The position numbers and the translations under genes are program-made. From Scytonema sp045865695 (GTDB taxonomy: Bacteria > Cyanobacteriota > Cyanobacteriia > Cyanobacteriales > Nostocaceae), in contig NZ_BAACAP010000224.1 in the NCBI RefSeq assembly GCF_045865695.1, forward strand, positions 1-64,000: a stretch of DNA of 64,000 nt. Direction: 5' to 3'. Below are positions 8,124 to 16,096 of the stretch, in pieces. Numbering within the stretch: the first letter of the stretch is position 1; every line of letters begins with the position of its first letter. The notes under the pieces are model-generated. The model was not told the DNA's origin and ran no database searches. It saw only the letters and a program-made list of their open reading frames with translations.

Positions 8124-11100
8124 ATGGCAAGACCAAGCTACGGACCAGAAGCGAAAAAACGAGCAAAGCGCTTGTTAGAAGTGCTGTTGATGTATGCTGC
8201 TGATGAATTGGGTGAGTGTAATGAAGCCGCATTAGATACGCTACGTCCCCAAGTTCAGACGCGATGGCAAACAGAGAATCGCTTGGTTGTGAGAACAAAA
8301 GTCAGGTTTTTGGCAGCGTTAACAGGTTTAGAGTCTGGACAAAATTCGTTAAATAGCGAACAAATTAAGGAAGCCTTAAAGCGGTTTGAGGATTTTTTAG
8401 AGATTTTAGAAGATAACCGTGCATCTCGCGGTGGTTCGGAGACTTGGCACTTTACGCTCAAGCTGTGGTACAGTCGTTGGGATAAAGAAGCCAACTTACA
8501 AAAATTTGAGACAGAGTGGGAAAGTCGTCGCCCTGAGAAATCAAAGTTGAGGGACAAGGAGGACACGGGGGACAAGGTAGAAACTGCTATCATGTCTTCC
8601 CCTTCTCCCTCTCCCAATTGGCAACAATTGTGTCGCAGTACCTTAGAGGCACAAAATCAAAGACGGTTAACGACTAATCCCCTAACAAGTTTAGATGGGT
8701 TAAGTTTTGAGGTAGATGAAGTTTATGTGCCTTTAGGATTGGTAGAGCGAAAACATAGAGACAGGCGCAGCGAAGATGTTTCTCCAGTCGAAGGCTCCCA
8801 GTTATACGAACCAGAAGATAGGTTGGTGACTCAAACTTTTACACCTGATGAATTTTTGGAACAGGTTCTCAAGCACAAGCGTAGCAGGCGCATTGCAATT
8901 GTTGGAGAACCGGGCGCGGGAAAAACAACCCTACTACAAAAGATTGCATTTTGGGTATTGGATAAGACTGAAGATTTACCTGTTTGGGTTTCTCTTGCGG
9001 ATTTACAGGAAAAAACTTTGGAACAGTATCTCGTTCAAGATTGGTTGCGGTCAGCGACTCGCAAGCTGTATGTTTCTCAAGAAGTACAAGAAGTATTTTG
9101 CGAACAGTTCAACCAAGGAAGAGTTTGGTTACTCCTAGATGCTGTTGATGAAATGGCAATAGAATTCACTCATGCTTTGACCAAAATTGCTAGTTTCTTA
9201 ACGGGATGGGTGGCAGATGCAAGAGTCATACTCACTTGTCGGCAGAATGTTTGGGATGCAGGAAAAAATGCATTAGAATCTTTTGATACTTATCGAAACC
9301 TTAATTTTACTTATGGTGATTCTCAAACACCAGACCAAGTAAGGCTATTTATTGACCGATGGTTTCGAGATAATCCTGTATTGGGACAGAAATTAAGAGC
9401 TGAATTAGACCAACCGGGGAAAGGGCGGATAAAAGATGCTGTAAAAAATCCACTACGCTTGGTACTGATGTGTCGTAGTTGGGGATTGGGGCGAGGAGGA
9501 TTACCTAATACTAAAGCTATGCTTTACTCGCAGTTTGTGGAAGCTATATATGAATGGAAACAAGATCGTTTTCCTACAACTTCTACCCAGCGTCAAGAAT
9601 TAAACAAGGCATTGGGACAATTAGCTTTGCAGGCTATAGCGCAAGAAAAAACTAAATTCCGCCTCAGTCATCGTTTTGTATGCCAAGTATTAGGTGCGCC
9701 AGATGAAGGAATGTTTCAATTAGCACTACAGCTAGGTTGGCTGAATCAAGTAGGAATCTCGGAAACCCAAGGGGAAAAAGTTTATGCTTTCTACCATCCC
9801 ACTTTTCAAGAATACTTTGCTGCACTTGCAATTGATGATTGGAGACTGGGTACTGGGGAACTCGGGGCCCCCTCTGGGGATAAGGGGCAATGGGGACTGG
9901 GTACTGGGGACAGGACACTAGAAAGTAAGAATTTTACCCCAATCGCCAATCGCCAGTCGCCAATCCCCAACTACCGTATTTTTGAACCTGAATGGCGGCA
10001 AGTGATTTTGCTATGGTTGGGAAGGGATAGCATACCGCAAGCACAGAAGGAAGAATTTATTCAGGTACTGACCCAATTTAAGGACGGTTGTGGGGGATTT
10101 TTTACCTATCAAGCTTACTTTCTAGCCGCACAGGGAATTGCTGAATTTGCCGAGTGTTCTTTATGCCATAAAATTGTTAAACAACTCATTAAGTGGCGCT
10201 TTGGTTATTATCATGTCATGAAACAAAAATGGTGGCGGTTTCCCTCTCCTATTTTAGAGAGCGCACGAATTGCACTGTTGAAAACAGACCGTAAATGCGC
10301 GATCGCATCTCTTGAAGATTTTATCCAAACCAGCCAAAACGACTTTGACAAATGGAATGCTGCTTACAGCTTAGGCAAAGTTTTCGCTCCGGGTAATCGA
10401 ATTGCGATCGCAGCTTTAGAGCACATTGTAACATCAATTCAGCACGAGAACCTACGTTGGCAAGCAGCCGATAGTTTGGGAAAAGTCGCTCCAGGGAATC
10501 CAGTTGCGACAGCCGCACTAATACAAATTATTGAGTCTACCAAAAAGGATTCCACGAGAAGGAAAGCAGCCTACAGTTTGGGTAAAATCGAGCCAGATAA
10601 TCCAATTGCTTTCTCCACACTTGAAAAGATTATTCATACAACAAATCATGATACTTTGAAACAACAAGTAGAAGATAATTTAAAAGTGCTTAGAGGGGAA
10701 AAAGCACCTTCTCATCAAGAATTTGAGAATTTAGAATATGGAGAAACACTTACACGCAATAATGAAATAGAAGATACTAGTGGGAATGCCAGAGTCATAA
10801 CTGCTCTAGTCCAAGGAATAGCACTAACTACAGATGAAGATACTAAAAGACGAAGAGCATGCAGGTTAGCCAAAGCCGATCCAGGAAACAAAATTGCATT
10901 TTATACCTTAGTCAATCTTGTAAAATCAGCAAGTAGCGAACTTGTTCGCAAGCGAACAGCAGATAACTTGAAAAAAATTCTTCTTGACGAACAAATACCA
11001 GAATTAATAGGATTATTAAAGAATTGTTTTTCTGATGAAGTCAATGACAACGAACTAGAGGAATTTCGTCACTGTTATAAGCTTCTATGGTATTGTTCAG

Positions 11101-11153
11101 AGAAAATGAAATATATAGATTTTTTTAGAATATGGCACTGTGTCAGTGACTAG
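8124..11153 (+). CDS. NACHT-type STAND NTPase with HEAT-like C-terminus (predicted immune/signalling protein)
   Basis: 1009 residues. Residues 1-150 (MARPSYGPEAKKRAKRLLE...) are a helical N-terminal module seen on many cyanobacterial NACHT proteins; its effector role is unknown. The NTPase spans about 245-560, with Walker A GEPGAGKTT at 261-269, Walker B VWLLLDAVDEM at 334-344, and a sensor-like ILTCRQNVW. About 570-617 is a translated intergenic repeat. Residues 650-990 hold HEAT-like repeats (YSLGKV, DSLGKVAPGNPVATAALIQI). Bacterial NACHT proteins include anti-phage sensors; the C-terminal repeats would detect a ligand and ATP-driven assembly would switch on the effector. It is divergent from the alr0857-vWA run. 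No ribosome site precedes the ATG because a dispersed repeat abuts it. Confidence 0.88.
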   Translation: MARPSYGPEAKKRAKRLLEVLLMYAADELGECNEAALDTLRPQVQTRWQTENRLVVRTKVRFLAALTGLESGQNSLNSEQIKEALKRFEDFLEILEDNRASRGGSETWHFTLKLWYSRWDKEANLQKFETEWESRRPEKSKLRDKEDTGDKVETAIMSSPSPSPNWQQLCRSTLEAQNQRRLTTNPLTSLDGLSFEVDEVYVPLGLVERKHRDRRSEDVSPVEGSQLYEPEDRLVTQTFTPDEFLEQVLKHKRSRRIAIVGEPGAGKTTLLQKIAFWVLDKTEDLPVWVSLADLQEKTLEQYLVQDWLRSATRKLYVSQEVQEVFCEQFNQGRVWLLLDAVDEMAIEFTHALTKIASFLTGWVADARVILTCRQNVWDAGKNALESFDTYRNLNFTYGDSQTPDQVRLFIDRWFRDNPVLGQKLRAELDQPGKGRIKDAVKNPLRLVLMCRSWGLGRGGLPNTKAMLYSQFVEAIYEWKQDRFPTTSTQRQELNKALGQLALQAIAQEKTKFRLSHRFVCQVLGAPDEGMFQLALQLGWLNQVGISETQGEKVYAFYHPTFQEYFAALAIDDWRLGTGELGAPSGDKGQWGLGTGDRTLESKNFTPIANRQSPIPNYRIFEPEWRQVILLWLGRDSIPQAQKEEFIQVLTQFKDGCGGFFTYQAYFLAAQGIAEFAECSLCHKIVKQLIKWRFGYYHVMKQKWWRFPSPILESARIALLKTDRKCAIASLEDFIQTSQNDFDKWNAAYSLGKVFAPGNRIAIAALEHIVTSIQHENLRWQAADSLGKVAPGNPVATAALIQIIESTKKDSTRRKAAYSLGKIEPDNPIAFSTLEKIIHTTNHDTLKQQVEDNLKVLRGEKAPSHQEFENLEYGETLTRNNEIEDTSGNARVITALVQGIALTTDEDTKRRRACRLAKADPGNKIAFYTLVNLVKSASSELVRKRTADNLKKILLDEQIPELIGLLKNCFSDEVNDNELEEFRHCYKLLWYCSEKMKYIDFFRIWHCVSD
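9838..9972 (+). repeat. Dispersed repeat inserted in frame inside the NACHT gene
   Basis: About 135 bases containing ggggaactcggggccccctc and tggggataaggggcaatggg, the same family found between genes at 8036, 12121 and 19199. It is read through in frame as GELGAPSGDKGQWGLGTGD and the linker after it, between the conserved FQEYFAALAIDDW and RIFEPEWRQVILLWLGR. The added segment is Gly-rich and probably a surface loop. Confidence 0.85.
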
Positions 11154-11202
11154 TGACCAGTGACCAGTAATCACCTGACCAATCGCTAATCGCCAATCCC
11201 CA

Positions 11203-12120
11203 ATGCACAAACTTTTCGTATCAGGCTTGTTTCTACTCTTACTATCATTATCAGCTTGTTCTCCTAACACAACAGGAACTTCTCAGACAACTGGTGCAAC
11301 AGAAACAAAACCCTTAGTAACAGGAGCAATTCCCGACCAAGATCCAGAGAAACTACAGAGGCAGTATACTAAATTAGCTTCTTATTTACAAAAAGAACTT
11401 GGGGTAACCGTAGAATACAAACCAGTTACCGATTATACAGCAGCAGTCACTGCATTTAAAGTAGGAGATTTAGACTTGGTGTGGTTTGGAGGATTAACAG
11501 GAGTTCAAGCAAGGCTGCAAGTCCCTGGTGCAGAAGCCATTGCTCAACGCGATGTAGATGAAAAGTTCCATAGCGTATTTATTACCAATAAAAAAAGTGG
11601 CATCAAACCCTTCAAAGATATCTCTGACCTCAAGAAACTTAAAGGGCATACCTTTACCTTTGGTAGCGAATCATCAACATCAGGTCGTTTAATGCCACAA
11701 TACTTTCTAGAACAAGCCGACGTAAAACTCACAGACTTTAAAGGTGAACCTGGTTTTTCTGGCGACCACGACAAAACTCTTAAACTTGTCGAAGCAGGAA
11801 GTTTTGAAGCAGGTGTATTGAATGAAAAAATCTGGCAAAAGCGTCTAGAAGCAAAAGAAATAGACTTAAGCAAAGTAGAAGTTATCTGGCGCACTCCAGA
11901 ATACTACGATTATCACTGGGTGATTAATCCTCAAGTCAAAAAGCGTTATGGCGAAGATTTTGTCAAAAAAGTACAAGCTGCATTCTTTAAATTAGATCCT
12001 AAGATACCAGAGCAAAAAGAAATTCTCGACCTTTTACAAGCAGAAAAATTCATCACTACAAAGAACGAAAACTATACACAGATTGAAAAAATAGGTCGTA
12101 AAATTGGCAAAATAAAATAA
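11203..12120 (+). CDS. PhnD-type ABC transporter substrate-binding lipoprotein, putatively for selenate
   Basis: 305 residues with a lipoprotein signal (LFVSGLFLLLLSLSACS; lipobox LSAC, Cys 19). It belongs to the phosphonate/phosphite-type binding proteins. Highly conserved blocks, TDYTAAVTAFKVGDLDLVWFG (quoted in part), GLTGVQARLQVPGA, TFGSESSTSGRLMPQYFL, GFSGDHDKTLKLV and TPEYYDYHW, match the subfamily that databases name putative selenate ABC transporter substrate-binding protein. The substrate is inferred from that name only; other oxyanions are possible. It is followed by the ATPase and permease genes, giving a complete importer. The only gap is 112 bases of dispersed repeat before the ATPase gene. 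Confidence 0.85.
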   Translation: MHKLFVSGLFLLLLSLSACSPNTTGTSQTTGATETKPLVTGAIPDQDPEKLQRQYTKLASYLQKELGVTVEYKPVTDYTAAVTAFKVGDLDLVWFGGLTGVQARLQVPGAEAIAQRDVDEKFHSVFITNKKSGIKPFKDISDLKKLKGHTFTFGSESSTSGRLMPQYFLEQADVKLTDFKGEPGFSGDHDKTLKLVEAGSFEAGVLNEKIWQKRLEAKEIDLSKVEVIWRTPEYYDYHWVINPQVKKRYGEDFVKKVQAAFFKLDPKIPEQKEILDLLQAEKFITTKNENYTQIEKIGRKIGKIK

Positions 12121-12209
12121 TTGGGGATTGGGGAACTCGGGGTCCCCTCCTTGTTGAGGGGCAATGGGGAACTCGGGGCCCCCTCTGGGGATAAGGGGCA
12201 ATGGGCATT
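12121..12209 (+). repeat. GC-rich dispersed repeat, two tandem units
   Basis: Two joined units, ggggaactcggggtcccctc followed by cttgttgaggggcaatgg and then ggggaactcggggccccctc. Same family as 8036-8117. It fills the gap between the binding-protein and ATPase genes and creates a false in-frame extension of the latter. Confidence 0.85.
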
Positions 12210-12232
12210 GTTCACTGGTCACTGAATTACTG

Positions 12233-12976
12233 ATGATTACTTTTGAATTGAAAAATGTTACAAAAAAATTTGGGAGCTTCCAGTCTCTCAAGAATATTAA
12301 CTTGAAAGTTTATTCTGGTGAGCGGCTTGCATTGGTTGGTTCTAGTGGTGCGGGGAAAAGTACTTTAATCAGCTTGCTTAATGGTACGCTGCAACCGACT
12401 AAAGGGGAAGTTTGGGTACTAGGTCGTAACTTAAATAATCTAAGCCCTAAATCTCTTCGACAAGTGCAAAAGCAAATTGGTACAGTTTACCAACAGTTTC
12501 ATTTAGTAGATAACTTACAAGTTATTCATAATGTTAACGCCGGACATTTGGGAAGGTGGTCGTTTTTGAAAGCAGCAATTTCACTGATTTACCCGTTGGA
12601 AGTACAAACAGCATATCAAGCCTTAGCACAAGTAGGAATTCCTGAAAAGCTTTACGAACGTACTGACAAATTGTCTGGAGGACAGCAACAACGGGTAGCT
12701 ATAGCTCGCGTGTTAGTGCAAGATCCTGCTGCTATCCTTGCTGATGAACCTATATCTAGTTTAGATCCAGAACGCAGTCGCGATGTGATAAGTTTGTTGT
12801 GTCAATTAAGTGCGGAATCGGGGAAAACATTAGTGACTAGTTTGCACGCTATTGAGTATGCTCGTAGTTATTTTCAACGCATTATAGGTTTGCGAAAAGG
12901 AGAAATTTTGTTCGATCTTTCTGCTGAGGAGGTTTCATCAAGAGTTATTGAGGAATTATATAAGATTGAATCATAA
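12233..12976 (+). CDS. PhnC-type ABC transporter ATP-binding protein
   Basis: 247 residues from MITFELKNVTKKFG; 23 codons upstream are open but merely translate the dispersed repeat. Walker A is GSSGAGKST (about residue 38), the signature is LSGGQQQRVAIARVL (about 145), Walker B is AILADEPISSLDP, and an H-loop lies in TSLHAIEYA. The length and order match PhnC-like ATPases for phosphonate-type oxyanion importers. It works with the lipoprotein at 11203 and the double permease at 13014, which starts 37 bases after this stop. Confidence 0.93.
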   Translation: MITFELKNVTKKFGSFQSLKNINLKVYSGERLALVGSSGAGKSTLISLLNGTLQPTKGEVWVLGRNLNNLSPKSLRQVQKQIGTVYQQFHLVDNLQVIHNVNAGHLGRWSFLKAAISLIYPLEVQTAYQALAQVGIPEKLYERTDKLSGGQQQRVAIARVLVQDPAAILADEPISSLDPERSRDVISLLCQLSAESGKTLVTSLHAIEYARSYFQRIIGLRKGEILFDLSAEEVSSRVIEELYKIES

Positions 12977-13013
12977 AGATGTGAAGTTTCTGACGAGAGA
13001 TGCCTAATGCCCA

Positions 13014-14624
13014 ATGCCCAACAATGCAAAATTCTGGTGGTTACTGTCTGCTGTTTTATTAGTCTGGTCTTTACAAGTTGCGGGAGTGTTTCAGCAAGAT
13101 TTAATTAATGAGGGAGGCTGGAATCTTGTTGTCCGCTTTTTGTTAGCAGCGTTTTCACCGGAATTAAATCGGGAATTTTTGTTATTGACTTGGGATGCAG
13201 CTCTGAAAACTTTGGCCTATGCTATGTGTGGCACATTTTTGAGTGTTGTCATTGGGTTTGTGGGTGGTATTTTATCGTGTGAGATCTGGTGGAGATCGGT
13301 TTCTTTAAAAGGTTTTTCACTTCCTTGGTTGTTTATACGGGCAATTTTAGCAATTCCGAGAGCAATTCACGAACTGGTGTGGGGTTTGTTTTTTCTGAAT
13401 ATTTTTGGACTCGATCCACTGGTTGCTGTTTTGGCGATCGCAATTCCTTTTGGTGCTATAACTGCTAAAGTATTTTCGGAAATTTTAGATGAGACTCCTC
13501 ACGCTCCTTTATTAGCATTACTTAACAGTGGTGTTGCTCCTAGTCAAGCTTTTGTCTATAGTTTGATTCCTCAAGCTTTTCCCAATCTACTTGCCTACAG
13601 TTTTTATCGTTTTGAATGTTCGATTCGTTCTGCTGCTGTATTGGGGATTATTGGTGCGGGTGGATTGGGCTATCAAATTCTTCTCAGTCTCCAATCGCTA
13701 CGTTATCAGCAAATGTGGACTTTCTTGTTTGCTTTGCTGTTTTTAAGTGGTAGCACGGATTTTTTAAGTGGTTGGTTGCGTCGGCGTTTGGGTGTCCCTA
13801 GTCGTTTAGATTTAAATGTTCTACATCTCAAGCAACACCAAAGGCTTGTTCGAGAAGGAGATCCGATAGTGGCTCTTTCCTTAATAGGTGCTCTGATTCT
13901 ATTAATATTCTCGTTCTGGTATATTGAAGCAGATTTTACAAAACTTTGGTCGCCACGTACCGCACAATTACTGACAGAAGTTTTTCAGAATCTCTTTCCT
14001 CCAGATATTTCTCTGCTCGATCGAATGTTTGCCCTTTCAGCACAAACTTTGGCTATGTCCGTTTTAGCAATTACAGGTGCGGGTAGTGGTGGCATATTAC
14101 TTTCCTTTTTTGCAGCTAGGAGAGTAGCAGGAAAGTCTTTTGGTTCTTTTTCAGTTCCTTTAACTCGTTTCTTACTTCTGTTTGCTCGTGCCGTTCCCGA
14201 ACCTATTTGGGCTTTAATCCTTCTGTTTGTCATGTTTCCTGGAATTTTACCAGGTGCGATCGCATTAGCTATCCACAACTTGGGTATATTGGGGCGTTTG
14301 ATGGCAGAGGTTATAGAAAATATAGACGAGCGACCATTGCGATCGCTACAATCTTTAGGTGCAAGTCGCTCTCAAGTCTTTCTCTATGGCACGATCCCCC
14401 TGACTTTTCCTCGTTTCCTTGCCTATATCCTTTATCGTTGGGAAGTTTGCGTCCGTGCCACAGTCATTGTTGGTTTTGTTGGTGCGGGTGGTTTGGGTCG
14501 CCTTTTGACAGAACAACTCAGTAGTTTTGACTACAAAGGTTTGCTTACAACTTTAATTGTTCTCATGGTACTTACCTTTTTTGTAGATATTATAAGCACT
14601 ATGATGCGTCGGTCTTTTAGGTAA
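13014..14624 (+). CDS. Fused double PhnE-type ABC transporter permease
   Basis: 536 residues, about twice a normal PhnE. Two homologous halves each carry membrane segments and an EAA-type loop. Half one has RAIPRAIHELVWGLFF, and GAGGLGYQI at its end (about residue 220). Half two has RAVPEPIWALILLFV and ends in GAGGLGRLLTEQL (about 500). The halves are joined by a soluble linker near residues 255-285. One such polypeptide can supply both transmembrane domains to the ATPase dimer. Fused permeases are characteristic of this PhnD/selenate-like transporter subtype. Repeat-like bases (ctaatgcccaatgcccaa) just before the ATG leave no clear ribosome site. Confidence 0.9.
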   Translation: MPNNAKFWWLLSAVLLVWSLQVAGVFQQDLINEGGWNLVVRFLLAAFSPELNREFLLLTWDAALKTLAYAMCGTFLSVVIGFVGGILSCEIWWRSVSLKGFSLPWLFIRAILAIPRAIHELVWGLFFLNIFGLDPLVAVLAIAIPFGAITAKVFSEILDETPHAPLLALLNSGVAPSQAFVYSLIPQAFPNLLAYSFYRFECSIRSAAVLGIIGAGGLGYQILLSLQSLRYQQMWTFLFALLFLSGSTDFLSGWLRRRLGVPSRLDLNVLHLKQHQRLVREGDPIVALSLIGALILLIFSFWYIEADFTKLWSPRTAQLLTEVFQNLFPPDISLLDRMFALSAQTLAMSVLAITGAGSGGILLSFFAARRVAGKSFGSFSVPLTRFLLLFARAVPEPIWALILLFVMFPGILPGAIALAIHNLGILGRLMAEVIENIDERPLRSLQSLGASRSQVFLYGTIPLTFPRFLAYILYRWEVCVRATVIVGFVGAGGLGRLLTEQLSSFDYKGLLTTLIVLMVLTFFVDIISTMMRRSFR

Positions 14625-14652
14625 GGATTGGTAAATGATTAAATCCTCTACC

Positions 14653-14745
14653 GTGATGGCGCAGTGGCTCCCCCTTATAAAGGGGGGAAACCGGAAATTG
14701 TGTTCCCTCCCCAATACATCGGGGAGGGCTAGGGTGGGGTAAAAC
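14653..14745 (+). repeat. Dispersed repeat (ggcgcagtggctccccctta type)
   Basis: The stretch gatggcgcagtggctccccc continues into a hairpin (ccccttataaagggggg) and a second one (ccctccccaatacatcggggaggg). A close relative is at 37446-37548. It lies between convergent genes and could end transcription, although no T-run follows. Confidence 0.7.
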
Positions 14746-14791
14746 TGACGCCAAAACCTTGCTGACAGAAATTGTAGATGTGAATCAAAAA

Positions 14792-15526
14792 TTACTGAGT
14801 ACTTAAATAATCAGCCAGTGCTTCAGAACCACCAATCAATTTACCATCAACAAATACTTGAGGAACGGTTGACGCACCTGTTACAGCTTGTAATGTCCGA
14901 GCTGTTACATCTTTACCCAAAACGATTTCTTCATAATCAATACCACGTCCGTGCAGCATATCTTTGGCGCGAGCACAATAAGGACAACCGACTCTTGTAA
15001 ATAAGGAAACCAACTGGGGTTTCGCTGCTTGAGGGTTGATGTATCTCAGCATTGTCTCTGCATCAGAGACTTTAAAGGGATCGCCTGGTTCTTCTGGCTC
15101 AACAAACATCTTTTCAATGATGCCATTTTTCACCAACATGGAATAACGCCAAGAGCGTTTCCCGAAGCCCAAGTCGGATTTATCGACTAGCATTCCCATA
15201 CCATCTGTAAATTCGCCATTGCCATCAGCTATAAACGTTATATTCTGAGCCTGTTGGTCTTTTGCCCATTCATTCATCACAAAGGCGTCATTCACAGAGA
15301 CGCAAATGATATCATCCACCCCGTTTTCTTTAAAAATTTTTGCCAATTGGTTGTAACCGGGGACATGAGTTGAGGAGCAAGTCGGTGTAAATGCTCCTGG
15401 AAGGGAAAAGACTATTACAGTTTTACCCGCAAACAAGTCATCGGTAGTTAGATTCACCCAATTGTGGTCTTGACGTAAACGAAATGTTACATTGGGAACT
15501 CTTTGTCCTTCTTTATGAGCTAGCAT
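14792..15526 (-). CDS. Peroxiredoxin-glutaredoxin hybrid (Prx5 type)
   Basis: 244 residues. The peroxiredoxin domain (1-165) has FSLPGAFTPTCSSTHVPGY with peroxidatic Cys50. The glutaredoxin domain (170-244) has the dithiol site CPYC at 181-184 and TVPQVF plus GGSEAL for glutathione binding. Such hybrids reduce hydroperoxides with glutathione without a separate glutaredoxin. The start at 15526 (MLAHKEGQ) is preferred over 15571 because AAGGAG lies upstream of it and it matches family length. It is convergent with the permease gene. The cysteine pair and fold are intact. Confidence 0.95.
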   Translation of the reverse strand: MLAHKEGQRVPNVTFRLRQDHNWVNLTTDDLFAGKTVIVFSLPGAFTPTCSSTHVPGYNQLAKIFKENGVDDIICVSVNDAFVMNEWAKDQQAQNITFIADGNGEFTDGMGMLVDKSDLGFGKRSWRYSMLVKNGIIEKMFVEPEEPGDPFKVSDAETMLRYINPQAAKPQLVSLFTRVGCPYCARAKDMLHGRGIDYEEIVLGKDVTARTLQAVTGASTVPQVFVDGKLIGGSEALADYLSTQ

Positions 15527-15605
15527 GACTAGAACTTCTCCTTCGTAAATCTCCAGATAAATCATACTCATAATGAGTCCGACTTTTCAAGTAAAAATTT
15601 ACTAA

Positions 15606-15836
15606 CTAACGAGAACCTTTAAACGGATTGATATAAAGTTTATCTTGAGACTCCACACTGACTTCAAACTGGCAATCCGAAAGAGGATAAGCAAGGTATA
15701 AAGAAGTGTTCATGGTGTTGTTCTCATAATCGAACTCCCCAATGGTGCGAATCGCTCTCCAGATGTTCAAATTTCTCTCTATAAGAATAGGTATTTTAAA
15801 AAATTCTGCCAGTTGGGTTGGAAGCTGTTCTTTCAT
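15606..15836 (-). CDS. Small protein of unknown function
   Basis: 76 residues (MKEQLPTQLAEFFKIPILIE...); an alternative ATG lies four codons upstream. No motif was recognised. It is second in a minus-strand pair with the 59-residue gene at 15866, 29 bases away, divergent from the TnpB-like gene. The pairing with a small basic protein is reminiscent of a toxin-antitoxin or accessory module, but nothing in the sequence proves this. No good ribosome site is visible. Confidence 0.4.
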   Translation of the reverse strand: MKEQLPTQLAEFFKIPILIERNLNIWRAIRTIGEFDYENNTMNTSLYLAYPLSDCQFEVSVESQDKLYINPFKGSR

Positions 15837-15865
15837 ATCTATGCACATCTAGATATATCTATGTA

Positions 15866-16045
15866 TTACGATCTTGATTCTGCAATAAGTTCATTAATAA
15901 ACTCCCTTAACCGTTCTTGCCAATTAGGAATGGTTTTTAGTTGTTCCCTTACCCCTGTAGGAACTTTTAGGCAGAGTGGTTGTTTGTCCATTGGTATTTT
16001 GCCGTGAGGACGCATTCTAAATTGATTATTTTTTTGGAAAGGCAT
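15866..16045 (-). CDS. Small basic protein, possibly CopG/RHH-like regulator
   Basis: 59 residues (MPFQKNNQFRMRPHGKIPM...), also open from 16057. The N-terminal half is basic; the C-terminal half (PTGVREQLKTIPNWQERLREFINELI) would form two helices, which fits a ribbon-helix-helix or antitoxin-like protein. That reading is inference. It starts 51 bases from the divergent TnpB-like gene, with a palindrome between them (16062-16081) that could be its operator. Confidence 0.5.
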   Translation of the reverse strand: MPFQKNNQFRMRPHGKIPMDKQPLCLKVPTGVREQLKTIPNWQERLREFINELIAESRS

Positions 16046-16061
16046 ACAGAATAGCAATAAT

Positions 16062-16081
16062 TATGCTAGTATATTAGCATA
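16062..16081. promoter_or_regulatory. 7-6-7 inverted repeat between small gene and TnpB-like gene
   Basis: tatgctagtatattagcata has perfect 7-base arms (tatgcta/tagcata) around a 6-base centre. It lies directly before the AGGAGG ribosome site of the TnpB-like gene and 16 bases from the start of the divergent small gene. It may be an operator for that small protein, or an element end. Confidence 0.5.
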
Positions 16082-16096
16082 GGAGGTTAATTCATA

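Noticed and set aside
8848..9138. 96-codon plus-strand frame inside the NACHT gene
   Set aside because: Overlaps Walker A to Walker B of the NACHT gene in another frame; shadow.
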